A stretch of DNA of 64,000 nucleotides from Curtobacterium sp. MCBA15_012 (GTDB lineage: Bacteria; Actinomycetota; Actinomycetes; Actinomycetales; Microbacteriaceae), in the NCBI RefSeq assembly GCF_001864935.2, contig NZ_CP126267.1, positions 1 through 64,000 on the forward strand, written 5' to 3'. The translations under genes were made by a program, and so were the position numbers. Under the pieces are notes generated by a model. It was not told where the DNA came from. It did no database searches and saw only the letters and a list, made by a program, of their open reading frames with translations. Shown in pieces: positions 31,188 to 39,140 of this stretch. Positions within the stretch are counted from its first letter, which is position 1, and each line of letters opens with the position of its first letter.

Positions 31188-31480
31188 GCGCGCCACGGTA
31201 GGCCGCGGTGCTGCGCGCCGTCCGGTGCGCTGTCCGGCGTGCTGACGGCTGCGGCGTCGGAGCACCGTCCCGCGTGGCCGGGGCGTCTCCCGCGCGATCC
31301 GGCCACCCGATCCGCGCGATCCGTCCACCTTGGACGGCTGCCCAGTCCGGCCCGCCGACCATCGCCCACGACGGCCCCGGTGGCGGACCGAACGGACGCC
31401 GCGGCCACCGCCGGACGTCGCGGACAGCACACGACGGCACCGGTGGACCGACACCGTCCGGACGACGACAGGGAGCGCGC
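31188..31480. promoter_or_regulatory. Divergent intergenic region between two SDR genes
   Basis: This 293-bp gap must hold promoters for both neighbours. I find no convincing -35/-10 pair, hairpin or repeat. GGGAG just before 31481 is the ribosome site of the downstream gene. Confidence 0.4.
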
Positions 31481-32359
31481 ATGACCGACCAGCAGCAGCC
31501 CGACCAGCAGCAGCCCGACCAGCAGCAGCCCGACCAGCAGCGGCCCCCGGGCAGTGACCGGGAGCTCACGCCGACCGCCGACCACGGCGAGCAGTCCTAC
31601 CGTGGCTCGGGCAAGCTCACCGGGAAGCGCGCGGTGATCACCGGCGGCGACAGCGGCATCGGCAAGGCCGTCGCGATCGCCTTCGCCCGCGAGGGCGCCG
31701 ACGTGCTCGTCAGCTACCTCCCCGAGGAGGAGGACGACGCGCAGGACACGAAGCGCTGGATCGAGGAGGCCGGTCGGAAGGCCGTCCTGTTCCCCGGCGA
31801 CGTGAGCGACCCGTCGTACTGCCGGTCCGTCGTCGCGACCGCGGTCGACGAGCTCGGCGGCCTGGACGTCCTCGTGAACAACGCGGCGTACCAGATGACC
31901 CACGAGACGATCGAGGAGATCAGCGACGAGGAGTGGGACCACACCCTCGCGACGAACCTCAGCGCCTACTTCCACCTCGTGAAGGCCGCGCTGCCGCACC
32001 TCGGCCCGGGGTCGTCGATCATCGGGTCGAGCTCGGTGAACTCCGACAACCCGAAGCCCGACCTGGCGCCGTACGACGTCACGAAGGCCGGCGTCGCGAA
32101 CCTGTCGGCAGCGCTCGCGCAGCTGCTCGGCCCGCGGGGCATCCGCGTCAACAGCGTCGCGCCCGGCCCGATCTGGACGCCGCTCATCCCCTCGACGATG
32201 CCGCCTGAGGAGGTCGAGCAGTTCGGCACGCAGACGCCGCTCGGCCGCGCGGGCCAGCCCGCCGAACTCGCCCCGGTGTACGTGCTGCTCGCCAGCGACG
32301 ACGGCAGCTACGTCTCCGGTGCCCGGGTCGCCGTCACCGGCGGCACACCCATCCTCTGA
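31481..32359 (+). CDS. SDR family oxidoreductase (general-stress YdaD/YghA-like)
   Basis: The 292-residue protein is a classical SDR. It has TGGDSGIGKAVA (NADP-binding glycine motif), VLVNNAAYQ, catalytic Ser in GSSSVNS, YDVTK (Tyr and Lys) and VNSVAPGPIWTPL. The long extension before the fold (about 45 residues) is characteristic of the YdaD/YghA group, linked to general stress in Bacillus. Here it begins with four near-perfect DQQQP repeats encoded by 15-bp tandem units (31487-31546). It is followed 32 bp later by manganese catalase, pointing to an oxidative-stress unit. Confidence 0.92.
   Translation: MTDQQQPDQQQPDQQQPDQQRPPGSDRELTPTADHGEQSYRGSGKLTGKRAVITGGDSGIGKAVAIAFAREGADVLVSYLPEEEDDAQDTKRWIEEAGRKAVLFPGDVSDPSYCRSVVATAVDELGGLDVLVNNAAYQMTHETIEEISDEEWDHTLATNLSAYFHLVKAALPHLGPGSSIIGSSSVNSDNPKPDLAPYDVTKAGVANLSAALAQLLGPRGIRVNSVAPGPIWTPLIPSTMPPEEVEQFGTQTPLGRAGQPAELAPVYVLLASDDGSYVSGARVAVTGGTPIL
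31487..31546 (+). repeat. Four 15-bp tandem repeats inside the SDR gene
   Basis: Units of GACCAGCAGCAGCCC, the last with CGG for CAG, encode DQQQP repeats at residues 3-22. In-frame expansion or contraction would change only the disordered N-terminus. Confidence 0.9.
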
Positions 32360-32391
32360 CCGACCGAACCCAGCACGCGAAGGAGCACGAT

Positions 32392-33273
32392 TTGTACTTC
32401 CACAAGCAGGAACTCCAGTTCAAGGCCACCCCGGACAAGCCGGACGCCGTCTACGCGCGCAAGCTCCAGGAGGTGCTCGGCGGCCAGTACGGCGAGATCT
32501 CCGTCGCCCTGCAGTACCAGTTCCAGGCGTGGAACATGCACATCCCGGGCAAGTACCGGGACATGGTCTTCGGCATCGGTGCCGAGGAGATGGGGCACGT
32601 CGAGATGCTCGCGACGATGATCGCGCAGCTGCTCGAGAAGAGCCCGCTCGGCATCACCGAGGACGCGCTGCAGGACGACCCGACCGTCGCCGCGATCGTG
32701 GGCGGCACCGACGTGCAGCACGCCATCGTCGCCGGCGCCGGAGCGCGCCCGGTCGACAGCAACGGCAACCCGTGGCAGGGCTCGTACATCACGGCCTCGG
32801 GCAACCTGCTCGCCGACTTCACCGCGAACGAGAACGCCGAGATGCAGGGCCGCGTCCAGGCCGCACGGCTGTACCACATGACCGACGACCACGGCGTGCG
32901 GGACCTGCTCTCGTTCCTCATCGCCCGCGACACCATGCACCAGAACATGTGGGCGACCGCCGCGGCCGAGCTGCGCGAGAAGGGCGTGGAGGGCTTCCCC
33001 GTGCCGAGCAACTTCCCGCAGGCGAAGGAGGCGTCGGAGTTCAGCTACCAGTACCTCAACTTCTCCGACGGTGCCGCGGCTGCCGACGGGCCGTGGGCGA
33101 GCGGCCCCTCGTTCGACGGCAAGGGCGAGTACTCGTACCACGACGGCCCCACCTCGTCGGTGCCGATGCCCCCGCCCACGCACCCGGACGTGCGGCTGTA
33201 CGGCACGACCGAGCTGCCGAACGTGGTCGAGAAGACCGCGGGGCTCGTGCAGGACACCCTGCACAAGGAGTAG
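32392..33273 (+). CDS. Manganese catalase
   Basis: Non-haem catalase that dismutates hydrogen peroxide with a di-manganese site in a four-helix bundle. Ligand helices are visible: EISVALQYQFQ, GAEEMGHVEM and the Glu/His residues around LSFLIARDTMHQNMW. The 293-residue length is complete, with the usual Gly/Pro-rich C-terminal lobe. The TTG start at 32392 is supported by AAGGAG upstream and gives MYFHKQELQF, the family start. It is probably cotranscribed with the preceding SDR. A hairpin terminator follows. Confidence 0.95.
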   Translation: MYFHKQELQFKATPDKPDAVYARKLQEVLGGQYGEISVALQYQFQAWNMHIPGKYRDMVFGIGAEEMGHVEMLATMIAQLLEKSPLGITEDALQDDPTVAAIVGGTDVQHAIVAGAGARPVDSNGNPWQGSYITASGNLLADFTANENAEMQGRVQAARLYHMTDDHGVRDLLSFLIARDTMHQNMWATAAAELREKGVEGFPVPSNFPQAKEASEFSYQYLNFSDGAAAADGPWASGPSFDGKGEYSYHDGPTSSVPMPPPTHPDVRLYGTTELPNVVEKTAGLVQDTLHKE

Positions 33274-33303
33274 TGGTCACGCCGGTCGCGGACGCGACCG
33301 GCA

Positions 33304-33351
33304 GACGGACGGGAGGCGCGGTGCCGGCTGGCACCGCGCCTCCCGTCCGTC
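33304..33351. terminator. Hairpin terminator, repeat-family copy
   Basis: Perfect 22-bp arms (left arm contains ACGGACGGGAGGCGCGGTGC) around loop GGCT, between convergent genes. The same 20-bp arm recurs at 48911-48956 and as a half-copy at 58021. Confidence 0.85.
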
Positions 33352-33357
33352 GTCGTC

Positions 33358-33666
33358 TCAGCCCCGCAGGGTGGTGAGGGTCGTCGTGTCGTCCACCGGC
33401 TCGCTGCGCGCCGGTCGCGTGATCCCGGCGTAGGCGCGCGTCGCGCTCCACCCGGCGATCAGGGCGACCGTGCCGACGACGGCCGCGATCCACGGGAGCA
33501 GCCACCCGTCGGCCCACGCGCCCGGGGCGACCACCCAGACGAGGAAGTTCCCGACCGTGCCACCGGTCGCGCCGAGGAGCGCGGCGGTGCGGCGGTCGAG
33601 GCTCGTGGCCGTCAGGGCCGTGGTGGTGACGGCGACGGCGAACAGGGCGTTGATGAGTGCTGCCAC
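33358..33666 (-). CDS. Small hypothetical membrane protein
   Basis: Not recognised. The 102-residue product from GTG at 33666 has three hydrophobic helices: about 2-22 ([19 protein letters not shown]), 30-48 and 55-75. A short Arg/Thr-rich cytoplasmic tail follows. GGAGG lies 4 bases before the start. It begins 11 bp after the Hsp20 stop and is probably in the same transcript, suggesting an envelope-stress context, though the role is unknown. The longer open frame upstream is the reverse-frame reading of the Hsp20 tail repeats. Confidence 0.65.
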   Translation of the reverse strand: MAALINALFAVAVTTTALTATSLDRRTAALLGATGGTVGNFLVWVVAPGAWADGWLLPWIAAVVGTVALIAGWSATRAYAGITRPARSEPVDDTTTLTTLRG

Positions 33667-33676
33667 CGTGCCTCCG

Positions 33677-34318
33677 TCAGGCGCTGGTCGTGCCGGCCGC
33701 ACCGCTCGTCGTGCCGGCCGCACCGGTCGTGCTGGCTGCACCGGTCGGGCTGGTTGCGCCGGTCGTGCTGGTTGCGCCGGTCGTGCTGGTTGCACCGGTC
33801 GTGCTGGTTGCGCCGGTCGTGCTGGTTGCGCCGGTCAGGGCGCTCGTCGCCGAGCTGCCGCCGTCGGCGTCCGTGCCGCGGCCGTCGGAGCCGCCGACCG
33901 CGAGCTGCTGGGCGCCGCCGCCGGTGGTGACCGTGACCTTGCGCGGCTTCGACGACTCCTTGACCGGGATCGTGACGCTGAGCACGCCGTTGTCGTAGGC
34001 GGCGCTGATGCGTGCCGTGTCCAGGTGGTCGCCGAGGGTGAGCTGCCTGACGAACGTGCCGGGCTGACGCTCCCGGGTGATCCACTGCGATCCCTCGGGG
34101 GCGCCGAGCGTGCGCTCCGCGCGCAGGGTGAGGACGGACCCGTCGACGTCGACGTCCACCGACCCCGGGTCGATGCCCGGCAGGTCGACGTCGAGGACGT
34201 AGTGGTCGCCGCTGCGGTAGAGGTCCATCGGCATCGACCGGGGTGCGCCCGTGCCGGCTCCGAGCAGGGTGCCGGCGAGTCGGTCGAGCTCGCGGAACGG
34301 GTCGTACTGCATCGTCAT
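33677..34318 (-). CDS. Hsp20/alpha-crystallin small heat shock protein with repetitive tail
   Basis: Small heat-shock proteins bind unfolding clients without ATP. The alpha-crystallin domain (about 35-130) shows [25 protein letters not shown] and the end motif [14 protein letters not shown]. The usual C-terminal anchor is replaced by a long low-complexity tail of GATSTT repeats (about 163-213), encoded by 18-bp units. AAGGAG upstream supports ATG at 34318 ([14 protein letters not shown]); MQYDP at 34312 is the alternative. Length 213 exceeds the typical ~145-160 because of the tail. Confidence 0.92.
   Translation of the reverse strand: MTMQYDPFRELDRLAGTLLGAGTGAPRSMPMDLYRSGDHYVLDVDLPGIDPGSVDVDVDGSVLTLRAERTLGAPEGSQWITRERQPGTFVRQLTLGDHLDTARISAAYDNGVLSVTIPVKESSKPRKVTVTTGGGAQQLAVGGSDGRGTDADGGSSATSALTGATSTTGATSTTGATSTTGATSTTGATSPTGAASTTGAAGTTSGAAGTTSA
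33683..33840. repeat. 18-bp minisatellite encoding the Hsp20 tail
   Basis: About seven to eight direct copies of CCGGTCGTGCTGGTTGCG (plus-strand reading), most nearly identical from about 33717 to 33838. In the Hsp20 frame each unit codes GATSTT or a variant. The 18-bp length preserves frame when copy number changes. Confidence 0.9.
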
Positions 34319-34480
34319 CGAGATCAACTCCTTCGTGGTCCTCGTCGGGTCCCCGCGACCCGACGACCAGAGTTCTAGCACTCTCGCCTCAGGAGTGCCA
34401 AGAGCAGGCTCAGAGGTCGCTGGGAACGATCGGACCGGCCGGTCTCGTCACCTGCGGCCGTCGGGCCGGCCGCGGGGCCG

Positions 34481-34954
34481 TCAGTCCTCGGGGCGCCCGG
34501 CGACCTCGTGGTGCAGGCGTTCGAGGGCCGGGAGCGCCTGCGCGAGGGCGTGCCGGTCGGCGTCGGAGAGCCGGTCGAGGGCGTCGACGAGGACGGAGGT
34601 CGCGGCGTCGTCGTAGGTCCGGAGGCGGTCCGTCGCGAGCGGGGTCAGGTGCACGGTGGCACGGCGCCCGTCCCCGCCGACGACCCGGCGCTCGACGAGG
34701 CCGGACTGCTCCATCGCCGAGACGAGGTTGCTCACGGTGGGCCGGGCGAGGCCGAGGCGCGCGGCGAGGGCGGAGGGCGCCGTGCCGATCTGCGGGTCGG
34801 TGCCGAGCGCGCGGAGGACCTCGATCTGGGCCTCCGGGATGTCCGGCAGACCCGCCACCGCCCGCGAGGTACGGAGGAGTGTGCGCCGGAACGGTCCGAC
34901 CCGGTCGCTGAGCCGGCGGGCGATGCGCGCCGTGTCGTCGTCCGTACCCGCCAT
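34481..34954 (-). CDS. MarR-family transcriptional regulator, divergent from padC
   Basis: The winged-helix MarR fold is seen in the 157-residue product: helix-turn-helix [21 protein letters not shown], wing region [20 protein letters not shown], and dimerisation helices at both ends. The start at 34954 (MAGTDDD) is chosen because the 8-3-8 palindrome at 34975-34993 lies just upstream; an earlier ATG at 34996 would put the operator inside the gene. It is divergent from the phenolic acid decarboxylase, so it likely represses that operon and responds to hydroxycinnamates. Confidence 0.88.
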   Translation of the reverse strand: MAGTDDDTARIARRLSDRVGPFRRTLLRTSRAVAGLPDIPEAQIEVLRALGTDPQIGTAPSALAARLGLARPTVSNLVSAMEQSGLVERRVVGGDGRRATVHLTPLATDRLRTYDDAATSVLVDALDRLSDADRHALAQALPALERLHHEVAGRPED

Positions 34955-34974
34955 GCTGGGCAACCTATCAGCCA

Positions 34975-34993
34975 GTTTTGTTTGCAACAAAAC
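34975..34993. promoter_or_regulatory. Probable MarR operator
   Basis: GTTTTGTT-TGC-AACAAAAC is a perfect 8-bp inverted repeat with a 3-base spacer, AT-rich in a 70% GC background. It sits in the 62-bp gap between the divergent regulator and padC, overlapping where both promoters must lie. Confidence 0.8.
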
Positions 34994-35016
34994 CATTCCG
35001 GGAGCAGGCTGGGGTC

Positions 35017-35544
35017 ATGACCACCACCACCTCCGTCGAACACCCCGAACCGCCCCAGGACCTCTCCGGCATCGTCGGACACCGGTTCGTCTACACCTAC
35101 GCCAACGGCTGGCAGTACGAGATGTACGTCAAGAACGCGACGACGATCGACTACCGCATCCACACCGGTCACGTCGGCGGCCGCTGGGTGAAGGACCAGA
35201 CCGTCGACCTCGTGGCGCTCGCCGCGGGCGTCTACAAGGTGTCGTGGAACGAGCCGACCGGCACGAGCGTCGTCGTCAACGTCCTGCCCGAGCAGCGCGT
35301 CCTGCACGGCACGATCTTCTTCCCGCGCTGGATCGAGCTCGACGGGTCGAAGACGGTCCTGTTCCAGAACGACCACCTCGACGAGATGCAGCGCTTCCGC
35401 GACGAGGGACCGACCTACCCGATCTACGTCGTCCCCGAGTTCGCGCACATCACGCTGTTCGAGCACGTCGGCGCGGACGACGAGTCGGTGATCGACACCG
35501 CCCCGGGCGACCTGCCCGCCGGCTGGGCGGACCGGACCGACTGA
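35017..35544 (+). CDS. padC: Phenolic acid decarboxylase
   Basis: The enzyme decarboxylates ferulic, p-coumaric and caffeic acids to vinyl phenols, a detoxification step. Conserved segments of the family are all present: [50 protein letters not shown] and [16 protein letters not shown], containing the active-site Tyr, Arg and Glu. The 175-residue length is typical. ATG at 35017 is preceded by GGAG. The TGA shares one base with the next ATG (TGATG), so the hydrolase is co-translated. In Bacillus the regulator is PadR; here it is MarR-like. Confidence 0.95.
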   Translation: MTTTTSVEHPEPPQDLSGIVGHRFVYTYANGWQYEMYVKNATTIDYRIHTGHVGGRWVKDQTVDLVALAAGVYKVSWNEPTGTSVVVNVLPEQRVLHGTIFFPRWIELDGSKTVLFQNDHLDEMQRFRDEGPTYPIYVVPEFAHITLFEHVGADDESVIDTAPGDLPAGWADRTD

Positions 35545-36377
35545 TGGGCGCCGTGCCGCTGCAGGCCGCCGACCCGCGGGTCTCGCCGACGACGCTCGAC
35601 CACCACGGACGGACGATCCGCGGGTGGCAGTGGGAGCCGGCTGACCCTGCGTCCGGTGCGTCCGGTGCCGGCGCGTCCGGTGCCGGCGCGTCCGCTGCCG
35701 ACGCGCCCGTCGTGCTGCTCGTGCACGGGTTCAGCGACAGCGCGACCGGTGGGCGACAGCTCTTCGTGCAGACCGCGCGGCACCTCGTCGCCCGCGGTGC
35801 CGTCGTCCGGAGCCACGACCGGCTCGGTCAGGGCGTGAGCGACGGCGAGTTCGCCGACATCACCATCCGCGACGAGGTCGACCAGGTCGTCGCGATGATC
35901 CGCGCGGCCGACCGGGGCCAGGGCGTGCACGTCGTCGCGCACAGCCTCGGCGCGGTCGAGTCGGCGCTGGCCGCGGCCCGCGCCCCCGAGCTGGTCCGGA
36001 CGCTGACCCTGTGGTCGCCGGCCGGTGTGGTCGTGGACGACATCACGGTCGACGACGTCATCCAGGGACAGCCGCTCGCCCCGGTGCGGGAGCGTGGTTG
36101 GTTCGACTTCGGCGGCATGGTGCTCGGCGCCGCGTTCATCGAGGACGTCCGCGCCGACCTGGACGTCTACGGGCCGGTCGCCGGGTACACCGGTCCGGTC
36201 GACGTGGTGCACGGCACCGAGGACACGATCGTGCCGGTGTCGTACGGGCGCCGGTACGCCGAGCTCCTGCCGGGTGCGACGCTGACCGTCGTCGACGGCG
36301 CGGACCACGGCTGGTCGTCGGTGCCGTTCCGGGAGCGGTTGCTCGAGGTGCTCGACGCGAGGCTCGGGCTGGCCTGA
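35544..36377 (+). CDS. Alpha/beta hydrolase, probable feruloyl/cinnamoyl esterase
   Basis: The 277-residue alpha/beta hydrolase has the oxyanion segment LLVHGFSDSATGGRQLFVQTA, the nucleophile elbow VAHSLGA, and Asp/His near HGTEDTIVPVSYG and VDGADHGWSS. The cap-preceding stretch RLGQGVSDGEFADITIRDEVDQ strongly resembles the cinnamoyl esterase group (GHGDSDG.F..MT). Coupling to phenolic acid decarboxylase suggests it frees hydroxycinnamic acids from plant esters, which PadC then removes. An Ala/Gly/Ser repeat (about 35-50) lies before the fold. Substrate specificity is inferred. Confidence 0.85.
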   Translation: MGAVPLQAADPRVSPTTLDHHGRTIRGWQWEPADPASGASGAGASGAGASAADAPVVLLVHGFSDSATGGRQLFVQTARHLVARGAVVRSHDRLGQGVSDGEFADITIRDEVDQVVAMIRAADRGQGVHVVAHSLGAVESALAAARAPELVRTLTLWSPAGVVVDDITVDDVIQGQPLAPVRERGWFDFGGMVLGAAFIEDVRADLDVYGPVAGYTGPVDVVHGTEDTIVPVSYGRRYAELLPGATLTVVDGADHGWSSVPFRERLLEVLDARLGLA

Positions 36378-36383
36378 CGCCGT

Positions 36384-36435
36384 CAGGTGGGCGGTCGCCT
36401 GCAGCGGTACGTCGCCGCGGGCGACCGCCCACCTG
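36384..36435. terminator. Bidirectional terminator between esterase and aldo/keto reductase
   Basis: CAGGTGGGCGGTCGCC pairs perfectly with GGCGACCGCCCACCTG, 16-bp arms with a 20-base GC-rich loop, between convergent genes. Confidence 0.75.
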
Positions 36436-36453
36436 CGTCTCGTCGGGTGGCGG

Positions 36454-37497
36454 TCAGCTCACCTGGCCGGAACGTGCGCCCGACCACAGGTCGACGTCGA
36501 GGACGCCGACCGAGTGCTCGTCGATCCGCGCGAGCTCGTCGTCGGTGAACGACAGGTTCCCGAGCGCGGCGACGTTCTGCTCGAGCTGCTCGACGCGTGA
36601 GGCACCGATCACGAGCGACGTGACCCGCTCGTCGCGCAGCGCCCACGCCAGGGCGAGCTGCGCCAGGCTCTGGCCGCGCTCCTCGGCGATGCCGTTCAGC
36701 GCGCGCAGGTGCTCGACGACCTCGGGGGTCAGGGAGCCGGCGTCGAGGGACTTGCCCGCCGCGGCACGGGAGTCCTCCGGGACGCCGTCGAGGTAGCGCC
36801 CGGTCAACAGGCCCTGTGCGAGCGCGGTGAACCCGATGACACCGAACCCGAGGTCGCCGGCCGCGTCGAGCAGCCCCTCGGTCTCGATCCAGCGGTTGAG
36901 CATCGAGTACGAGGGCTGGTGGATGAGGAGCGGCGTGCCGAGGTCCTGCAGGATCGCGGCGGCCTGGCGCGCACGGTCGGCGTCGTACGACGAGATCCCC
37001 ACGTACAGCGCCTTGCCCTGCTGCACCGCGGTGTGCAGTGCGCCCATGGTCTCCTCGAGCGGGGTCGACGCGTCGAGACGGTGCGAGTAGAAGACGTCGA
37101 CGTAGTCGAGGCCCGTGCGCTCGAGCGACTGGTCGAGCGAGGCGAGGACGTACTTGCGCGACCCGCCGCCCTGCCCGTACGGCCCGGGCCACATGTCCCA
37201 GCCCGCCTTGGTCGAGATGACCATCTCGTCGCGGTAGGGCCGGAAGTCCTCGCGCATGAGCCGGCCGAAGTTGACCTCGGCGGCACCGTACGGCGGGCCG
37301 TAGTTGTTCGCCAGGTCGTGGTGCGTGATGCCGAGGTCGAACGCGCGGCGGCTGATCGCCCGCTGCGTCTCGAACGGCTTGTCGTCGCCGAAGTTGTGCC
37401 AGTAGCCCAGCGAGAGCAGCGGCAGGTCGAGGCCGGAGCGGCCCGTCCGGCGGTAGGGCATCGAGTCGTAGCGGTCGTCCGCAGCGGTGTAGGCCAT
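36454..37497 (-). CDS. Aldo/keto reductase (YghZ / L-glyceraldehyde-3-phosphate reductase type)
   Basis: NADPH-dependent reductase of the (beta/alpha)8 AKR family. The AKR14-like start YRRTGRSGLDLPLLSLGYWHNFGDD is characteristic of YghZ, which reduces L-glyceraldehyde 3-phosphate and methylglyoxal. The catalytic tetrad is present: Asp in LGITHHDLANNY (with Tyr of that segment), Lys in ISTKAGWDMW and His in FYSHRLD. The 347-residue length is normal. ATG at 37497 follows GGGAG closely; 37506 is an alternative. It is divergent from the small gene/MarR pair across an operator-like array. Confidence 0.92.
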   Translation of the reverse strand: MAYTAADDRYDSMPYRRTGRSGLDLPLLSLGYWHNFGDDKPFETQRAISRRAFDLGITHHDLANNYGPPYGAAEVNFGRLMREDFRPYRDEMVISTKAGWDMWPGPYGQGGGSRKYVLASLDQSLERTGLDYVDVFYSHRLDASTPLEETMGALHTAVQQGKALYVGISSYDADRARQAAAILQDLGTPLLIHQPSYSMLNRWIETEGLLDAAGDLGFGVIGFTALAQGLLTGRYLDGVPEDSRAAAGKSLDAGSLTPEVVEHLRALNGIAEERGQSLAQLALAWALRDERVTSLVIGASRVEQLEQNVAALGNLSFTDDELARIDEHSVGVLDVDLWSGARSGQVS

Positions 37498-37553
37498 GGC
37501 TCCCATCCTGGCCCGACCCACCCTGGCGCAGCGTCCGGGACGGGCCGGTGCGC

Positions 37554-37611
37554 GAACCGTACAGAACGCGAACCGTTCGTTGCACGAACTGTTCACGCCG
37601 TGGAACAGTTC
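37554..37611. promoter_or_regulatory. Array of four GAACNGTTC palindromes
   Basis: GAACCGTAC (37554, one mismatch), GAACCGTTC (37570), GAACTGTTC (37586) and GAACAGTTC (37603) recur at 16, 16 and 17 bp. They lie in the 158-bp gap between the divergent aldo/keto reductase and the small gene preceding marR. Regular spacing suggests cooperative repressor binding. Confidence 0.8.
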
Positions 37612-37655
37612 TGTCGTCCGACCAGGACACCACGACGCAGGAAGGCGGGATCGCT

Positions 37656-37838
37656 ATGCACAGCACGTACACCGGGATGCCGCAGCGAGCGCGGATCGGC
37701 GCCTCGCACACCCGCGTGGGACTCACCGACCCGGCGGTCATCGACGCCTACGTCGAGCGCCGCGTCCAGGACCCGTCGCTCCTGTCCCGGCGCAGCGAAC
37801 CGTCGTACGCTGACTTCTTCACGGCTGCGAGCGTCTGA
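37656..37838 (+). CDS. Small hypothetical protein (60 residues) preceding a MarR regulator
   Basis: Not recognised. It begins MHSTYTGMPQRARIGASH and is soluble and basic, ending SYADFFTAASV. GGAAGG lies 10 bases before the ATG, and third positions are GC-rich. The gene sits between the palindrome array and a MarR regulator on the same strand, 47 bp before it, so it probably belongs to that operon. It has no signal peptide, Cys pair or helix-turn-helix that I can see. Confidence 0.6.
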   Translation: MHSTYTGMPQRARIGASHTRVGLTDPAVIDAYVERRVQDPSLLSRRSEPSYADFFTAASV

Positions 37839-37885
37839 CCCCGACGCCCCGCCGAGCCCGTCGTACAGAGAGACCGTCGTACCCG

Positions 37886-38443
37886 ATGCCGCTGACCGTC
37901 GTCCGCCGAGAGCACATGCACCTGTACGCCCGGGAGCCCCGGTCCCGAGCCGCGAAGGCCGCCGTGGACGCCCTCCTCCGACTGCAGCACGTCCAGGAGC
38001 AGCAGCTCGAGCAGGCCAGGACCGAGAGCAGCCTGACGAAGAACGAGTTCCTCGCCGTGCGGTACCTGCTCCAGGCGCACCGGGACGGGCGGGCGATGGG
38101 GCCGAAGGACCTCGCCGTCATGCTCAACGTGTCGAACGCCTCGGTGACGAAGATCGTCGACGGCCTCGTCGCGAAGGGCGACATCGTGCGGTCGCCGCAC
38201 CCGACCGACCGACGCGCGCAGGTGCTCGAGCCGACCGTGCAGGCGGCCGAGAAGATCGACTCGTCGTACGCCCGCTTCCACGAGGCCGTGGTCGGGGTGA
38301 TGGACCACCTGTCCACCGAGGACAACGCCGTGCTCGCGCGGTGCCTCGACCAGGTCACCGAGGCGCTCGTCGGCGGTGCGCCCACGCCCGTCGACGAGTA
38401 CACGGTCGACCCGGAGGGGGCGTCGGAGCCGATCGACTCCTGA
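37886..38443 (+). CDS. MarR-family transcriptional regulator
   Basis: The winged helix domain is clear in the 185-residue product: LTKNEFLAVRYLLQAH, helix-turn-helix PKDLAVMLNVSNASVTKIVDGLVAKGDIV and wing RSPHPTDRRAQVLEPT. The C-terminal 40 residues form the dimer helix and a disordered acidic tail. No good ribosome site precedes ATG 37886; ATG 37916 (MHLYAREP) after GAGAG may be the real start. By position it is the best candidate ligand-responsive regulator for the GAACNGTTC array and the divergent reductase; this is inference. Confidence 0.88.
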   Translation: MPLTVVRREHMHLYAREPRSRAAKAAVDALLRLQHVQEQQLEQARTESSLTKNEFLAVRYLLQAHRDGRAMGPKDLAVMLNVSNASVTKIVDGLVAKGDIVRSPHPTDRRAQVLEPTVQAAEKIDSSYARFHEAVVGVMDHLSTEDNAVLARCLDQVTEALVGGAPTPVDEYTVDPEGASEPIDS

Positions 38444-38495
38444 TCGCGGGCTCACCGGGGGTGGCGCGAAAACCTTCCAGCGGTAAGTTGGGGGG

Positions 38496-39107
38496 ATGAC
38501 GAACGTGGTCGACGACGACGCGACCCCACCCCGGCGCGGTGGGTACCGCAAGGGTGCCGAACGCCGGGCGCAGATCCTCGACGAGATGATCCGCATGGTC
38601 GCCGCACAGGGGGTCGACGCGTCGTCGCTCCGGTCGGTCGCCGACTCGCTCGGCATCACGCACGCGGCGCTCCGGCACTACTTCCCGAGCCGCGACGAAC
38701 TGCTGCTCGCCGTGTACCGCGAGCACGAGGTGCGTGAGCAGGGTGCACCGGACCGGATGAAGTCGGCGATCGGGGACATGCGGGAGAGCGCGACGCGCAA
38801 CCGTGCGGTCCCCGGGCTCGTGCAGCTCTACACGACGCTCGCCGCCGACGCCGTGCAGGAGGGCCACCCGACCACGCGGGACTTCATGCGCGAGCGGTTC
38901 ACGCGCCTGCGGGCCGACCTCGCCGAGCTCATCACCGCCGACCAGGCCGCCGAGCGCATCCGCGCGGACCTCGACCCGGCCGACCTGGCGAGCCTGTGCA
39001 TCGCGGCGTCCGACGGTCTGCAGGTGCAGTGGCTGCTCGACCCCGACGCAGTGGACGGCGAGCGGGTCCTGCGGCTGCTCGAGTCGCTCGTCCCGCCGAC
39101 GGCTTGA
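38496..39107 (+). CDS. TetR-family transcriptional regulator
   Basis: The 203-residue protein has the TetR N-terminal helix-turn-helix (RRAQILDEMIRMVAAQGVDASSLRSVADSLGITHAALRHYFPSRDEL, about 23-70) and a helical ligand/dimer domain. A GGGGGG ribosome site directly precedes the ATG. The stop codon overlaps the -35 element of the next gene. No palindromic operator is obvious upstream, and the ligand is unknown. Transcription is in the same direction as the neighbouring kinase, but a separate promoter for the latter is visible. Confidence 0.92.
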   Translation: MTNVVDDDATPPRRGGYRKGAERRAQILDEMIRMVAAQGVDASSLRSVADSLGITHAALRHYFPSRDELLLAVYREHEVREQGAPDRMKSAIGDMRESATRNRAVPGLVQLYTTLAADAVQEGHPTTRDFMRERFTRLRADLAELITADQAAERIRADLDPADLASLCIAASDGLQVQWLLDPDAVDGERVLRLLESLVPPTA

Positions 39108-39134
39108 CCAGAACTGTGAAATTCTGAATATCAT
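39104..39134 (+). promoter_or_regulatory. Promoter of the histidine kinase gene
   Basis: TTGACC (39104) overlaps the TetR stop, and TATCAT (39129) follows after 19 bp (AATATC at 39127 gives a 17-bp spacer). The stretch is AT-rich. The expected transcription start is at or very near the GTG at 39141, implying a leaderless mRNA. Confidence 0.6.
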
Positions 39135-39140
39135 GACTGG

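Noticed and set aside
37554..37611. GAACNGTTC as LexA/SOS boxes
   Set aside because: The Gram-positive LexA box needs GAAC-N4-GTTC; here the spacer is a single base.
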